From Tepidiphilus margaritifer DSM 15129 (GTDB taxonomy: Bacteria > Pseudomonadota > Gammaproteobacteria > Burkholderiales > Rhodocyclaceae), in assembly GCF_000425565.1 (NCBI RefSeq), contig NZ_AUDR01000015.1:124001-188000 (forward strand): 64,000 nt of DNA, written 5' to 3'. This document shows, in pieces, positions 1 through 7,227 of the stretch. Position 1 is the stretch's first letter. Each line of letters starts with the position of its first letter. The notes under the pieces were generated by a model, which ran no database searches, was not told the origin of the DNA, and saw only the letters and a program-made list of their open reading frames with translations. Both the position numbers and the translations under genes were made by a program.

Positions 1-687
1 CCCCTCCACGTAGGCGCGCTCGAACTGGATCGGCACGCCGAAGGCGATCGAGGCCATGAGCGTGGCCTTGTGCGCCGCGTCGATCCCTTCCACGTCGAAG
101 GTGGGATCGGCCTCGGCATAGCCGAGCTGCTGCGCCTCGGTGAGCGCCTGGGCAAACGTCACGCCGCGCTCGCGCATCTGCGTGAGGATGTAATTGGTCG
201 TACCGTTGATGATGCCGGCCACCCACTCGATGCGGTTGGCGGTGAGCCCCTCGCGCAGCGCCTTGATGATGGGGATACCGCCGGCCACCGCCGCCTCGAA
301 CGCCACCATCACGCCTTTCTCCTGAGCCCGGGCGAAGATCTCGTTGCCGTGCACGGCGAGCAGCGCCTTGTTGGCAGTGACCACGTGCTTGCCCGCCTCG
401 ATCGCCGCGAGCACGAGATCCCTGGCGATGGTGTAGCCGCCGATGAGCTCGACCACGATGTCGATGTCCGGCGCGCGCACCACCGCGAAGGCATCGTCCG
501 TCACCTCCGCCGCCCCTGCGGTGAGCGCCCGGGCGCGCTCCACGTCGCGGTCGGCCACCCGCGTGATGCGGATCGGCCGCCCGGCACGGCGCGTGATCTC
601 CTCGGCGTTGCGCTGCAGCACGCGCCACGTTCCGCCACCGACCGTCCCGATCCCCAACAGCCCTACCTGCATCGCCTTCATCGTCAT
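1..687 (-). CDS. hom: Homoserine dehydrogenase, C-terminus cut by window edge
   Basis: NAD(P)-dependent reduction of aspartate semialdehyde to homoserine, the branch point to threonine and methionine. The first 229 residues are visible. The N-terminus holds the Rossmann motif GLLGIGTVGGGT (about residues 9-20), followed by ELIGGY, the conserved TANKALLA stretch and the substrate-domain signature NGTTNYIL; DPTFDVEG is the last part seen. The ATG at 687 is chosen because an AAGGA sequence lies about 10 nt upstream; ATGs at 681 and 672 are in frame. It starts 3 nt after the alaA stop codon, so alaA-hom is an operon, the usual betaproteobacterial order. Confidence 0.93.
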   Translation of the reverse strand, partial: MTMKAMQVGLLGIGTVGGGTWRVLQRNAEEITRRAGRPIRITRVADRDVERARALTAGAAEVTDDAFAVVRAPDIDIVVELIGGYTIARDLVLAAIEAGKHVVTANKALLAVHGNEIFARAQEKGVMVAFEAAVAGGIPIIKALREGLTANRIEWVAGIINGTTNYILTQMRERGVTFAQALTEAQQLGYAEADPTFDVEGIDAAHKATLMASIAFGVPIQFERAYVEG

Positions 688-690
688 TTG

Positions 691-2037
691 TCATCGATCC
701 TTTTTCGCTGAACCCATCACCACCTGATGCCGTCGCCGGTAACGCTCCAGAAACCGCTCGATGCGGCCGATCGCCTCGTGCAGATCATCGACGTGCGGCA
801 AGAACACGATACGGAAATGATCCGGCTGCGGCCAGTTGAACCCCGTGCCCTGCACCAGCAACACCTTTTCCTCCTCCAGCAAATGAAGGATGAACTCCTG
901 GTCGTCGGCGATCGGATACACCTTCGGGTCCAGCCGCGGGAACATGTAGAGCGTCGCCTTCGCCTTCATCACCGATACGCCCGGAATGCGGCTCAAGAGC
1001 GCATGCGCCGTATCGCGCTGGCGCGTGAGCCGCCCCTGCGGCGCCACCAGATCCTGGATGCTCTGATACCCTCCCAGGGCCGTCTGGATCGCCATCTGCC
1101 CCGGCACGTTCGAGCACAGGCGCATCGAGGCGAGCATGTTGAGCCCCTCGATGTAGTCGGCCGCGTGCCGCTTCTCGCCCGAGATCACCATCCACCCGGC
1201 GCGATAGCCGCATGCGCGGTAGTTCTTCGAAAGGCCATTCATCGTGATGAAGAGCACGTCGTCGGCGAGCGAGGCAATCGAGGTGTGCGTGTTGCCGTCG
1301 TAGAGCATCTTGTCGTAGATCTCGTCGGCGAACACGATCAGCTGATGCTCGCGCGCGATCTGCACGATGCCTTCCAGGATCTCGCGCGGGTAGAGCGCGC
1401 CGGTGGGGTTGTTGGGGTTGATGACCACGATCGCCTTGGTATGCGGCGAAACCTTCTTGCGGATGTCGGCCAGATCCGGCAGCCAGTCGGATGCCTCGTC
1501 GCACAGGTAATGCCGCGGCTTGCCGCCCGCCAGGCTCACCGCCGCCGTCCACAACGGATAATCCGGCGCCGGCACCAAGACCTCGTCACCGTGTTCGAGC
1601 AGCGCCTGCAGACTCATCACGATGAGCTCGGAGACGCCGTTGCCCAGGATCACGTCCTCCACGTCCACCCCGGCGATGCCTTTTTGCTGCGTATAGTGCA
1701 CCACCGCCTTGCGTGCCGAGAAGAGCCCCTTCGAATCGGAATAGCCCCCCGCCTCGCGCAGGTTGCGGATCACGTCGACCACGATCTCCTCGGGCGGTTC
1801 GAAACCGAAGGGCGCGAGGTTGCCGATGTTGAGCTTGATGATCTTGTGGCCGTCTTCCTCCATCTGCTTGGCACGCGCCAGCACCGGCCCCCGGATGTCA
1901 TAGCAGACGTCGTCGAGCTTCGACGATTTGAGGATACGGCGTAAAGACGGTGGCGCTGCCTCGACCACCGCCTCCGGCGTCTCTTGCTCCGTCTGCCCCT
2001 GCCGTACCGGCACCACGTTCCCGCTGCGCATTCCCAT
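691..2037 (-). CDS. alaA: Alanine-synthesising aminotransferase (AlaA type)
   Basis: PLP-dependent class I aminotransferase that makes alanine from pyruvate and glutamate. It follows E. coli AlaA closely along its length: KSSKLDDVCYDIRGPVL near residue 38, NPNNPTG at 207-213, FADEIYDKMLYD near 237, and the PLP lysine K271 in NGLSKNYR. The N-terminus is about 35 residues longer than E. coli AlaA, but GAGGA sits 7 nt before this ATG and there is no later Met before the homology. The motif that reads NIGNPAPFGF in E. coli has Leu for Pro here. It is upstream of hom in the same operon. Confidence 0.93.
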   Translation of the reverse strand: MGMRSGNVVPVRQGQTEQETPEAVVEAAPPSLRRILKSSKLDDVCYDIRGPVLARAKQMEEDGHKIIKLNIGNLAPFGFEPPEEIVVDVIRNLREAGGYSDSKGLFSARKAVVHYTQQKGIAGVDVEDVILGNGVSELIVMSLQALLEHGDEVLVPAPDYPLWTAAVSLAGGKPRHYLCDEASDWLPDLADIRKKVSPHTKAIVVINPNNPTGALYPREILEGIVQIAREHQLIVFADEIYDKMLYDGNTHTSIASLADDVLFITMNGLSKNYRACGYRAGWMVISGEKRHAADYIEGLNMLASMRLCSNVPGQMAIQTALGGYQSIQDLVAPQGRLTRQRDTAHALLSRIPGVSVMKAKATLYMFPRLDPKVYPIADDQEFILHLLEEEKVLLVQGTGFNWPQPDHFRIVFLPHVDDLHEAIGRIERFLERYRRRHQVVMGSAKKDR

Positions 2038-2086
2038 GTTTGCGTCCTCGCACGAAAGCGCCCGCCTTGCCCGGCCGGGCGCGAAA

Positions 2087-2111
2087 CGGTAATCTTAGCC
2101 AAAAATTACCG
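2087..2111. promoter_or_regulatory. Inverted repeat between divergent alaA and Mth938-like gene
   Basis: Perfect 7-bp arms CGGTAAT and ATTACCG are separated by 11 nt. The repeat lies in the short divergent region where both promoters must be. The spacing resembles a LysR- or AsnC-type operator, but no regulator gene is adjacent. The role is inferred. Confidence 0.4.
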
Positions 2112-2140
2112 CATTGCGGCAACTTCCCCGGGAAAAACGC

Positions 2141-2509
2141 ATGGAATTGCGCCTCGAACACCCCCAAGACATCCGGCTCGTCACCGCCCACGGCCCCGGC
2201 TGGGTCGAGATCGACCGCGAGCGCCATGAAACCAACCTCATCCTCACCCCCGAGACCGTCGCCCCCTGGTTCGCCGGCGGGTTCGACGCGCTCGACGAAA
2301 CGGCGCTCGATGCCCTCTTCTCCTCCCGGCCCGAGCTCGTGCTGATTTCCACCGGCGCCACGCTGCGCCGCCCGCCCGTGGCGCTGCTGCGCCGGCTCGC
2401 CGCCGCGGGCATCGGTTTCGAATTCATGACGCTCTCGGCCACCTGCCGCACCTATAATGTCACCGCCAGCGAAGGCCGCCGCGTCGTCGCCGGCCTCATC
2501 CTCACCTGA
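2141..2509 (+). CDS. Mth938-like domain protein (DUF498 family)
   Basis: Small protein of about 122 residues of the Mth938/DUF498 family, whose human relative is NDUFAF3/AAMDC-like. The biochemical role in bacteria is unknown. Family features seen are the start LRLEHPQD, an ELVLISTGA core strand-loop, and the C-terminal part GIGFEFMTLSATCRTYNV. The ATG at 2141 is preferred over the upstream TTG at 2114 because homology begins immediately after it and GGGAA lies just upstream. It is 17 nt from bcp and probably co-transcribed with it. Confidence 0.8.
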   Translation: MELRLEHPQDIRLVTAHGPGWVEIDRERHETNLILTPETVAPWFAGGFDALDETALDALFSSRPELVLISTGATLRRPPVALLRRLAAAGIGFEFMTLSATCRTYNVTASEGRRVVAGLILT

Positions 2510-2526
2510 TACGGCAGGAGACGATC

Positions 2527-2994
2527 ATGCTCGAACCCGGAACCCTCGCCCCCGACTTCACCCTGCCCGCCACCGGCGGCCAAGAAATCACCCTCTCGGC
2601 GCTACGCGGCCGCCCCGTCGTCCTCTACTTCTACCCCAAGGACAACACCCCCGGCTGCACCAACGAAGCCATCGCCTTTCGCGACCTCTACCCCGAGTTC
2701 TCCGCACTCGGCGCCGTGATCCTGGGCGTGTCGCGCGACAGCGTCAAATCCCACGAGAACTTCAAGGCCAAGTACCAGCTCCCCTTCGAGCTCGTCTCGG
2801 ATACCGAGGAGCTCGCCTGCACCGCCTACGACGTCATCAAGAACAAGACCATGTACGGCAAACCCGTGCGCGGCATCGAACGCTCCACTTTCCTCATCGG
2901 CCCCGACGGGCGCATCCTGCACCTGTGGCGCGGCGTCAAGGTCGATGGCCACGCCCAGGAAGTACTCGCCGCCCTGCGCCAGGCCCTCTCCTGA
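2527..2994 (+). CDS. bcp: Thioredoxin-dependent peroxiredoxin, Bcp/PrxQ type
   Basis: Reduces hydrogen peroxide and organic hydroperoxides in the cytoplasm. The peroxidatic Cys is in the classic DNTPGCTNEA motif (about residue 45) and the fold continues through the FLIGPDGRILHLWRGVK end. E. coli Bcp has its resolving Cys five residues after the peroxidatic one; here that position is Ile. The enzyme is therefore either 1-Cys or uses the Cys in ELACTAYDV. Length (155 aa) is normal. An AGGAG ribosome site precedes the ATG. It lies 18 nt before the PhoH gene. Confidence 0.93.
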   Translation: MLEPGTLAPDFTLPATGGQEITLSALRGRPVVLYFYPKDNTPGCTNEAIAFRDLYPEFSALGAVILGVSRDSVKSHENFKAKYQLPFELVSDTEELACTAYDVIKNKTMYGKPVRGIERSTFLIGPDGRILHLWRGVKVDGHAQEVLAALRQALS

Positions 2995-3012
2995 CCCTTC
3001 CGAGGAACGCCG

Positions 3013-4419
3013 ATGCCCCGCCGCCGCCCGAACGCCGCCGAGCGCAAGCTCTACGTCATCGACACCAACGTGCTCATGCACGACCCCACGGCGCTCTTCC
3101 GTTTCGAGGAACACGACCTCTTCCTCCCCATGGTGGCGCTCGAAGAGCTCGACACACACAAGAAAGGGCTCTCGGAAGTCGCGCGCAATGCCCGGCAGGC
3201 GAGCCGCGAACTGGAAGCCATCGTCAGCGGCCAGGAATCCGCGCTTGCCGAAGGGTTCGACCTCTCCGCCCCCTCCGGCGGGCAGGCCACCGGCCGGCTC
3301 TACCTCCAGACCGAAGCCCTGGAAGCCGAACTCCCCACCAGCCTGCCGCTGTCGCGCGCTGACAACCAGATCCTCGCCGTGGTCAAGGCGCTCGCCCAGC
3401 GCCTCGCCCCGCGCCCGGTGATCCTCGTCTCCAAGGACATCAACCTGCGCATCAAGGCCCGCGCGCTGGGGCTCGCCGCCCAGGATTACCGCAACGACAA
3501 AATCCTCGAAGACACCGACCTCGTCTATCCCGGCGTGCGGGCGCTGCCGCCCGACTTTTGGGAGACGCACGCCAAAGGGCTCGAATCCTGGCGCGACGCC
3601 GGCCACGACTGGTACCGCATCCAGGGGCCGATCGTGCCCGAGCTCCTGCTCAACGAGTTCGTCTACCTCGAAGGGCCGCAGCCGCTCGAAGCCCGCGTCG
3701 TCGCCCTGGAGGGCAAGCGCGCCGTGCTGCGCACCCTCACCGACCGCCGCCACGAGAAAAACGCCGTCTGGGGCATCACCGCGCGCAACCGCGAGCAAAA
3801 CTTCGCCCTCGACCTGCTGCTCGACCCCGAAATCGACTTCGTCACCCTGCTCGGGCAGGCCGGCACCGGCAAGACGCTCCTCACGCTCGCCGCCGCGCTC
3901 GCGCAAACCTTCGAGCAGAAACGCTACACCGAAGTCATCTTCACCCGCACCACCGTACCGATTGGCGAAGACATCGGCTTTCTTCCCGGCAGCGAAGAAG
4001 AAAAGATGACCCCCTGGATGGGCGCCCTCGAAGACAACCTCGAAGTGCTCCTGGGCGGCGCCCACGAAGGCGGCGACTGGGGCCGCGCCACCACCGGGGA
4101 CCTGGTGCGCAGCAAGGTCAAGGTGAAGAGCCTCAACTTCATGCGCGGACGCACCTTCGTGCGCAAGTTCCTCGTGCTCGACGAAGCGCAAAACCTCACG
4201 CCCAAGCAGATGCGCACGCTCATCACCCGCGCCGGCCCTGGCAGCAAGGTGGTATGCATGGGCAACCTCGCCCAGATCGACACCCCCTACCTCACCGAAG
4301 GCAGCTCCGGGCTCACCTACGTGGTGGAGCGCATGAAAGGCTGGCCCCACGGCGGCCACGTGCTGCTGTCGCGCGGCGAACGCTCCCGGCTCGCCGATTA
4401 CGCCGCCGAGGTGCTGTAG
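3013..4419 (+). CDS. PIN domain-PhoH ATPase fusion (PhoH2/YlaK type)
   Basis: Two-domain protein of 468 residues. An N-terminal PIN ribonuclease-like domain carries conserved acidic residues D17 (VIDTNV), E44, D117 (ADNQI) and D142 (KDIN). It is followed by a PhoH/RecD-like ATPase with Walker A GQAGTGKT (281-288) and Walker B FLVLDEAQN near 397. Proteins with this fusion have been described as RNA helicase/ribonucleases; the cellular role here is inferred. All PIN acidic residues are present, so nuclease activity is plausible. It is the last gene of the Mth938-bcp-phoH run. Confidence 0.9.
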   Translation: MPRRRPNAAERKLYVIDTNVLMHDPTALFRFEEHDLFLPMVALEELDTHKKGLSEVARNARQASRELEAIVSGQESALAEGFDLSAPSGGQATGRLYLQTEALEAELPTSLPLSRADNQILAVVKALAQRLAPRPVILVSKDINLRIKARALGLAAQDYRNDKILEDTDLVYPGVRALPPDFWETHAKGLESWRDAGHDWYRIQGPIVPELLLNEFVYLEGPQPLEARVVALEGKRAVLRTLTDRRHEKNAVWGITARNREQNFALDLLLDPEIDFVTLLGQAGTGKTLLTLAAALAQTFEQKRYTEVIFTRTTVPIGEDIGFLPGSEEEKMTPWMGALEDNLEVLLGGAHEGGDWGRATTGDLVRSKVKVKSLNFMRGRTFVRKFLVLDEAQNLTPKQMRTLITRAGPGSKVVCMGNLAQIDTPYLTEGSSGLTYVVERMKGWPHGGHVLLSRGERSRLADYAAEVL

Positions 4420-4467
4420 GCGTCAAGCCCAGGAAAACGGCAGGCATAACACGACCCTTCGTGCTCC

Positions 4468-4496
4468 TTGCATTCTTCGTCCGACAGCGTCATAAT
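4468..4496 (+). promoter_or_regulatory. Sigma-70-like promoter for the minor pilin operon
   Basis: TTGCAT at 4468-4473 and CATAAT at 4491-4496 are separated by 17 bp, placing a transcription start near 4503, about 24 nt before the fimT start. It is the only good promoter I see ahead of the tightly packed pilus genes up to 11037. Confidence 0.6.
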
Positions 4497-4526
4497 ATCT
4501 GCCACGTATCGGCAAGGAGCACGGCA

Positions 4527-5105
4527 ATGCGCCAACCCGCCCGCCGCGGCGCGGGGTTCAGCCTCGTCGAACTGATGGTCACGATCGCAGTGCTGGCGAT
4601 CCTGCTGGCAATTGGCATTCCCAGCTTCGCCTCCCTCATCGCCGCCAACCGCCTCACCTCCGCCACCAACGAACTCGTCGCCTCCCTGCAAACGGCGCGC
4701 ACCGAAGCCATCCGCCGCAACGCCCGCATCACCGTCTGCCCCGCCGCCCCCACCGCCACCGCGTGCTCCGGCAACTGGCGAGACGGCTGGATGGTCTTCC
4801 TCGACCAAACGCCCGGCAATGCACCCGCCCCCGAGAGCGCCAACGACATCCTCTTTCGCGGCGGTCCACTGCCGGCCGGCATCGTGGCGGTCGCCAACGC
4901 CCCCCTTTCCTCCTACGCCTCCTTCACTGCCGACGGCGCGAGCAAACAACTCAACGGCGCCTTTCTCGCCGGCACCCTGCGCGTGTGCTCCATCAGCACC
5001 GCGCTCACCAACGATCGCCGCGCGCGCGATCTGGTGCTGATCGCCTCCGGGCGCATCGTCCTCACCACCCCGACGGGCGTTGCTTCAACCTGCCCGTCGC
5101 CTTGA
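4527..5105 (+). CDS. fimT: Minor pilin / pseudopilin FimT (GspH family)
   Basis: Type IV pilus minor pilin of 192 residues. A short leader ends at the prepilin peptidase site GFSLVELM, with cleavage after Gly and Glu at +5, followed by the hydrophobic helix TIAVLAILLAIGIP and the GspH-like stretch TEAIRRNARITVC. The C-terminus has two cysteines that could form the usual disulfide loop. The ATG at 4527 is preceded by AAGGAG. It is the first gene of the minor pilin operon, where such proteins prime pilus assembly. Confidence 0.92.
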   Translation: MRQPARRGAGFSLVELMVTIAVLAILLAIGIPSFASLIAANRLTSATNELVASLQTARTEAIRRNARITVCPAAPTATACSGNWRDGWMVFLDQTPGNAPAPESANDILFRGGPLPAGIVAVANAPLSSYASFTADGASKQLNGAFLAGTLRVCSISTALTNDRRARDLVLIASGRIVLTTPTGVASTCPSP

Positions 5106-5116
5106 GACTCCATGCC

Positions 5117-5650
5117 ATGCCTTTCCGCGCTCACCCATTCCGACAACGCGGCTTCAGCCTCCTCGAAGTGCTGATCGCCGCCCTCATTTTCGCCATCGGC
5201 CTGCTGGGCCTGGCGGGACTGCAGGCTCGCATGCTCGCCGCGGCCAACTCCAGCTACGAACGCTCCGCCGCCGTCATGTCCGCCTATACCATCCTCGATG
5301 CCATGCGCGCCGCGGTGATGAGCACGACGGACCCAGGAACCCGCTCTACCCTCGCTGCTGCCTACGTCTCATCGGATTGGCGCTGCTCTTCCCCCAGTGG
5401 CTCGACGCTCCCTCTCGCCGACCTCAAAACCTGGATCGACAGCATGCGCGGCACCTCGACTAATCCCCCATTGGTACACCCTTCCGCCTGCGGCCGTGTC
5501 ACCGCCATCGACGCCAACACCTTCACCTACCGCGCCGAAGTCTGCTGGAACGACAGCGCCGGCGGCGACAATACCGACGGCGGAAACTGTCTCGGCGGCA
5601 AACCGGCTACCATCATCTCGGTCACGAGTCGTGTATGGAGTCGTCTATGA
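5117..5650 (+). CDS. pilV: Minor pilin PilV
   Basis: Type IV pilus minor pilin of 177 residues. The prepilin peptidase site QRGFSLLEVLIA is followed by the hydrophobic helix LIFAIGLLGLAGLQAR, which is diagnostic of PilV/GspI. It starts 11 nt after fimT, and its stop codon overlaps the pilW start as ATGA, so the two are translationally coupled. It is expected in the inner membrane and then at the pilus tip or base together with PilW, PilX, PilE and FimT. Confidence 0.92.
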   Translation: MPFRAHPFRQRGFSLLEVLIAALIFAIGLLGLAGLQARMLAAANSSYERSAAVMSAYTILDAMRAAVMSTTDPGTRSTLAAAYVSSDWRCSSPSGSTLPLADLKTWIDSMRGTSTNPPLVHPSACGRVTAIDANTFTYRAEVCWNDSAGGDNTDGGNCLGGKPATIISVTSRVWSRL

Positions 5651-6654
5651 AAATCCCCTCCCATGCTTCCCGGCGTCAACTCGGCCTGACCCTCGTCGAG
5701 CTCATGGTCGCCCTCGTGCTCGGCCTTGTCGTCATCGGTGCGGTCGTCAATCTCTTCCTCACCAACCGGCAAACCTACCGTACCACCGAGAACCTCGCCC
5801 GCATGCAGGAAAACCTGCGCATCGCTTTCGAACTGATGGCCCGCGACGTGCGCGAAGCCGGGGCTACAGCGTGCGGCATAGTCTACGATACGAACAAGAA
5901 GTACGTCGTAGCCAACGTCTTTAACGGAGCCTCCTTCACTTGGGTTTGGCAAGAATCTCCTCTCTTTGCTTATGAGCCTGGGGCTACCATTCCTTCACCC
6001 CCAGACAAAGTCGCCGCCGGCAGCCCCGTGCTCTCCATTGTCAAGGCCAGCGATCCAGCCAATGAAGTCCACGTCGTTAAACATGATGAATCTTCAGACC
6101 TTCTGACCCTCTCCTCTACCGCCAACCTTGAAGCCGGTGATATCGTTTTCGTGTGTAAAGCTCCTTATGCTGCCATTTTTCAAGTGACCAACGATCCAAA
6201 TCCAAGTCGCCGGACCGTCTCTCATGCTACTCCAGCAAATTGTATTGACTATTTCGTCTCATACTCTTTTACTTGTAAAAATAAAGCAAGTGATAATGCT
6301 AAAGTTTCTTTTTCCGACGGGACTATCGTGAAACTCCAACGGATCTTTTGGTATGTCGGCACCAACGACCGTGGCGGCACCTCCCTCTATCGCAAAGTCG
6401 TCAATAACGACCTCGATAAAAACGCCCCCGTGGAAATGGTCCCCGACATCGACCAGCTCACCCTGAGTTTTCTCTCCACCGGCGGCACGACCTACCAACC
6501 CATCGCTAGCGTCGCCGATTGGACCCAAGTTGTAGCCGTTCGCATTCTGGTACGCAGCGTCTCCACGGACAATATCGGCACCGACAGTCAGCCCCTACGC
6601 CGTGAATACCCCTTCACCATCGCCCTGCGCAACCGCGAGAGTCTGAACCGATAA
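5647..6654 (+). CDS. pilW: Minor pilin PilW
   Basis: PilW-type minor pilin of 335 residues. Prepilin site LGLTLVELMVALVLGLVVIG, then NLARMQENLRIAFELMARDVREAG, the characteristic PilW region. The ATG at 5647 overlaps the pilV stop. The segment from about 5870 to 6350 is clearly poorer in GC (for example 6230-6310) than both gene ends, which return to the GC-rich codon use of the neighbours. This patch encodes the exposed globular domain and suggests recombination or diversifying replacement. Confidence 0.92.
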   Translation: MKIPSHASRRQLGLTLVELMVALVLGLVVIGAVVNLFLTNRQTYRTTENLARMQENLRIAFELMARDVREAGATACGIVYDTNKKYVVANVFNGASFTWVWQESPLFAYEPGATIPSPPDKVAAGSPVLSIVKASDPANEVHVVKHDESSDLLTLSSTANLEAGDIVFVCKAPYAAIFQVTNDPNPSRRTVSHATPANCIDYFVSYSFTCKNKASDNAKVSFSDGTIVKLQRIFWYVGTNDRGGTSLYRKVVNNDLDKNAPVEMVPDIDQLTLSFLSTGGTTYQPIASVADWTQVVAVRILVRSVSTDNIGTDSQPLRREYPFTIALRNRESLNR

Positions 6655-6665
6655 AGGTTTTCGCC

Positions 6666-7214
6666 ATGGCACCCTCATCCCTTCGTCCCCCGTCGCCCGA
6701 AGCGCCCCCCGGACAACGCGGAGCCGCGCTCGCCACCACCCTCATCCTGCTGGTGATTGCCACCCTCCTCGTCCTTGGCGCTACCCGATTCGCCGCCCAG
6801 GAAGAAAAAATGGCCGGCGCCATCCTCGATCGCGCCATCGCTTTCCAATCGGCCGAAGCCGGATTGCGCCGCGCCGAAGAGCTTGCGCTACGAAGCACCC
6901 CGCCCACGGAACAGCCGGATAATACAGACGGAATATGCAAACAAACTTCATGCAGTGGTGGCCTATGTGCCCCTCCCGACGCCGATTGCCCGCCCCGGTG
7001 GCAAGATCCCTCTTTCACTGGCTGGATTCCCATTCTCAGCCCACCGGAGGTTCCCCTACCGGTTGAAGGTTTCTATGAATACCTCACCAAGTTCCCCTTA
7101 AATCCTGGTGAAAGTGATCCCACTATCGACGTTTTCCGCTACCGCGTCACTGTCCGCGCCGTCCGTACTCCAGGCTCTACCGTGATTCTCGAAAGCCAAT
7201 ACCAAGTGTTCTAA
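6666..7214 (+). CDS. pilX: Minor pilin PilX
   Basis: PilX of 182 residues. After a Pro-rich leader comes GQRGAALATTLILLVIATLL and then EEKMAGAILDRAIAFQSAEA, the standard PilX start. As in most PilX proteins the +5 Glu is absent from the cleavage motif. The second half (from about 6905) has lower GC and mixed codon use like pilW. Cysteines near residues 84-107 may form a disulfide-bonded variable region. It is 11 nt after pilW and 13 nt before pilY1. Confidence 0.9.
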   Translation: MAPSSLRPPSPEAPPGQRGAALATTLILLVIATLLVLGATRFAAQEEKMAGAILDRAIAFQSAEAGLRRAEELALRSTPPTEQPDNTDGICKQTSCSGGLCAPPDADCPPRWQDPSFTGWIPILSPPEVPLPVEGFYEYLTKFPLNPGESDPTIDVFRYRVTVRAVRTPGSTVILESQYQVF

Positions 7215-7227
7215 GAAGGAAACGGAC

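Noticed and set aside
2602-4359. 585-codon open frame antisense to bcp and phoH
   Set aside because: Follows from high third-position GC of the real genes on the plus strand; translation is low-complexity Gly/Val/Glu without a family motif.
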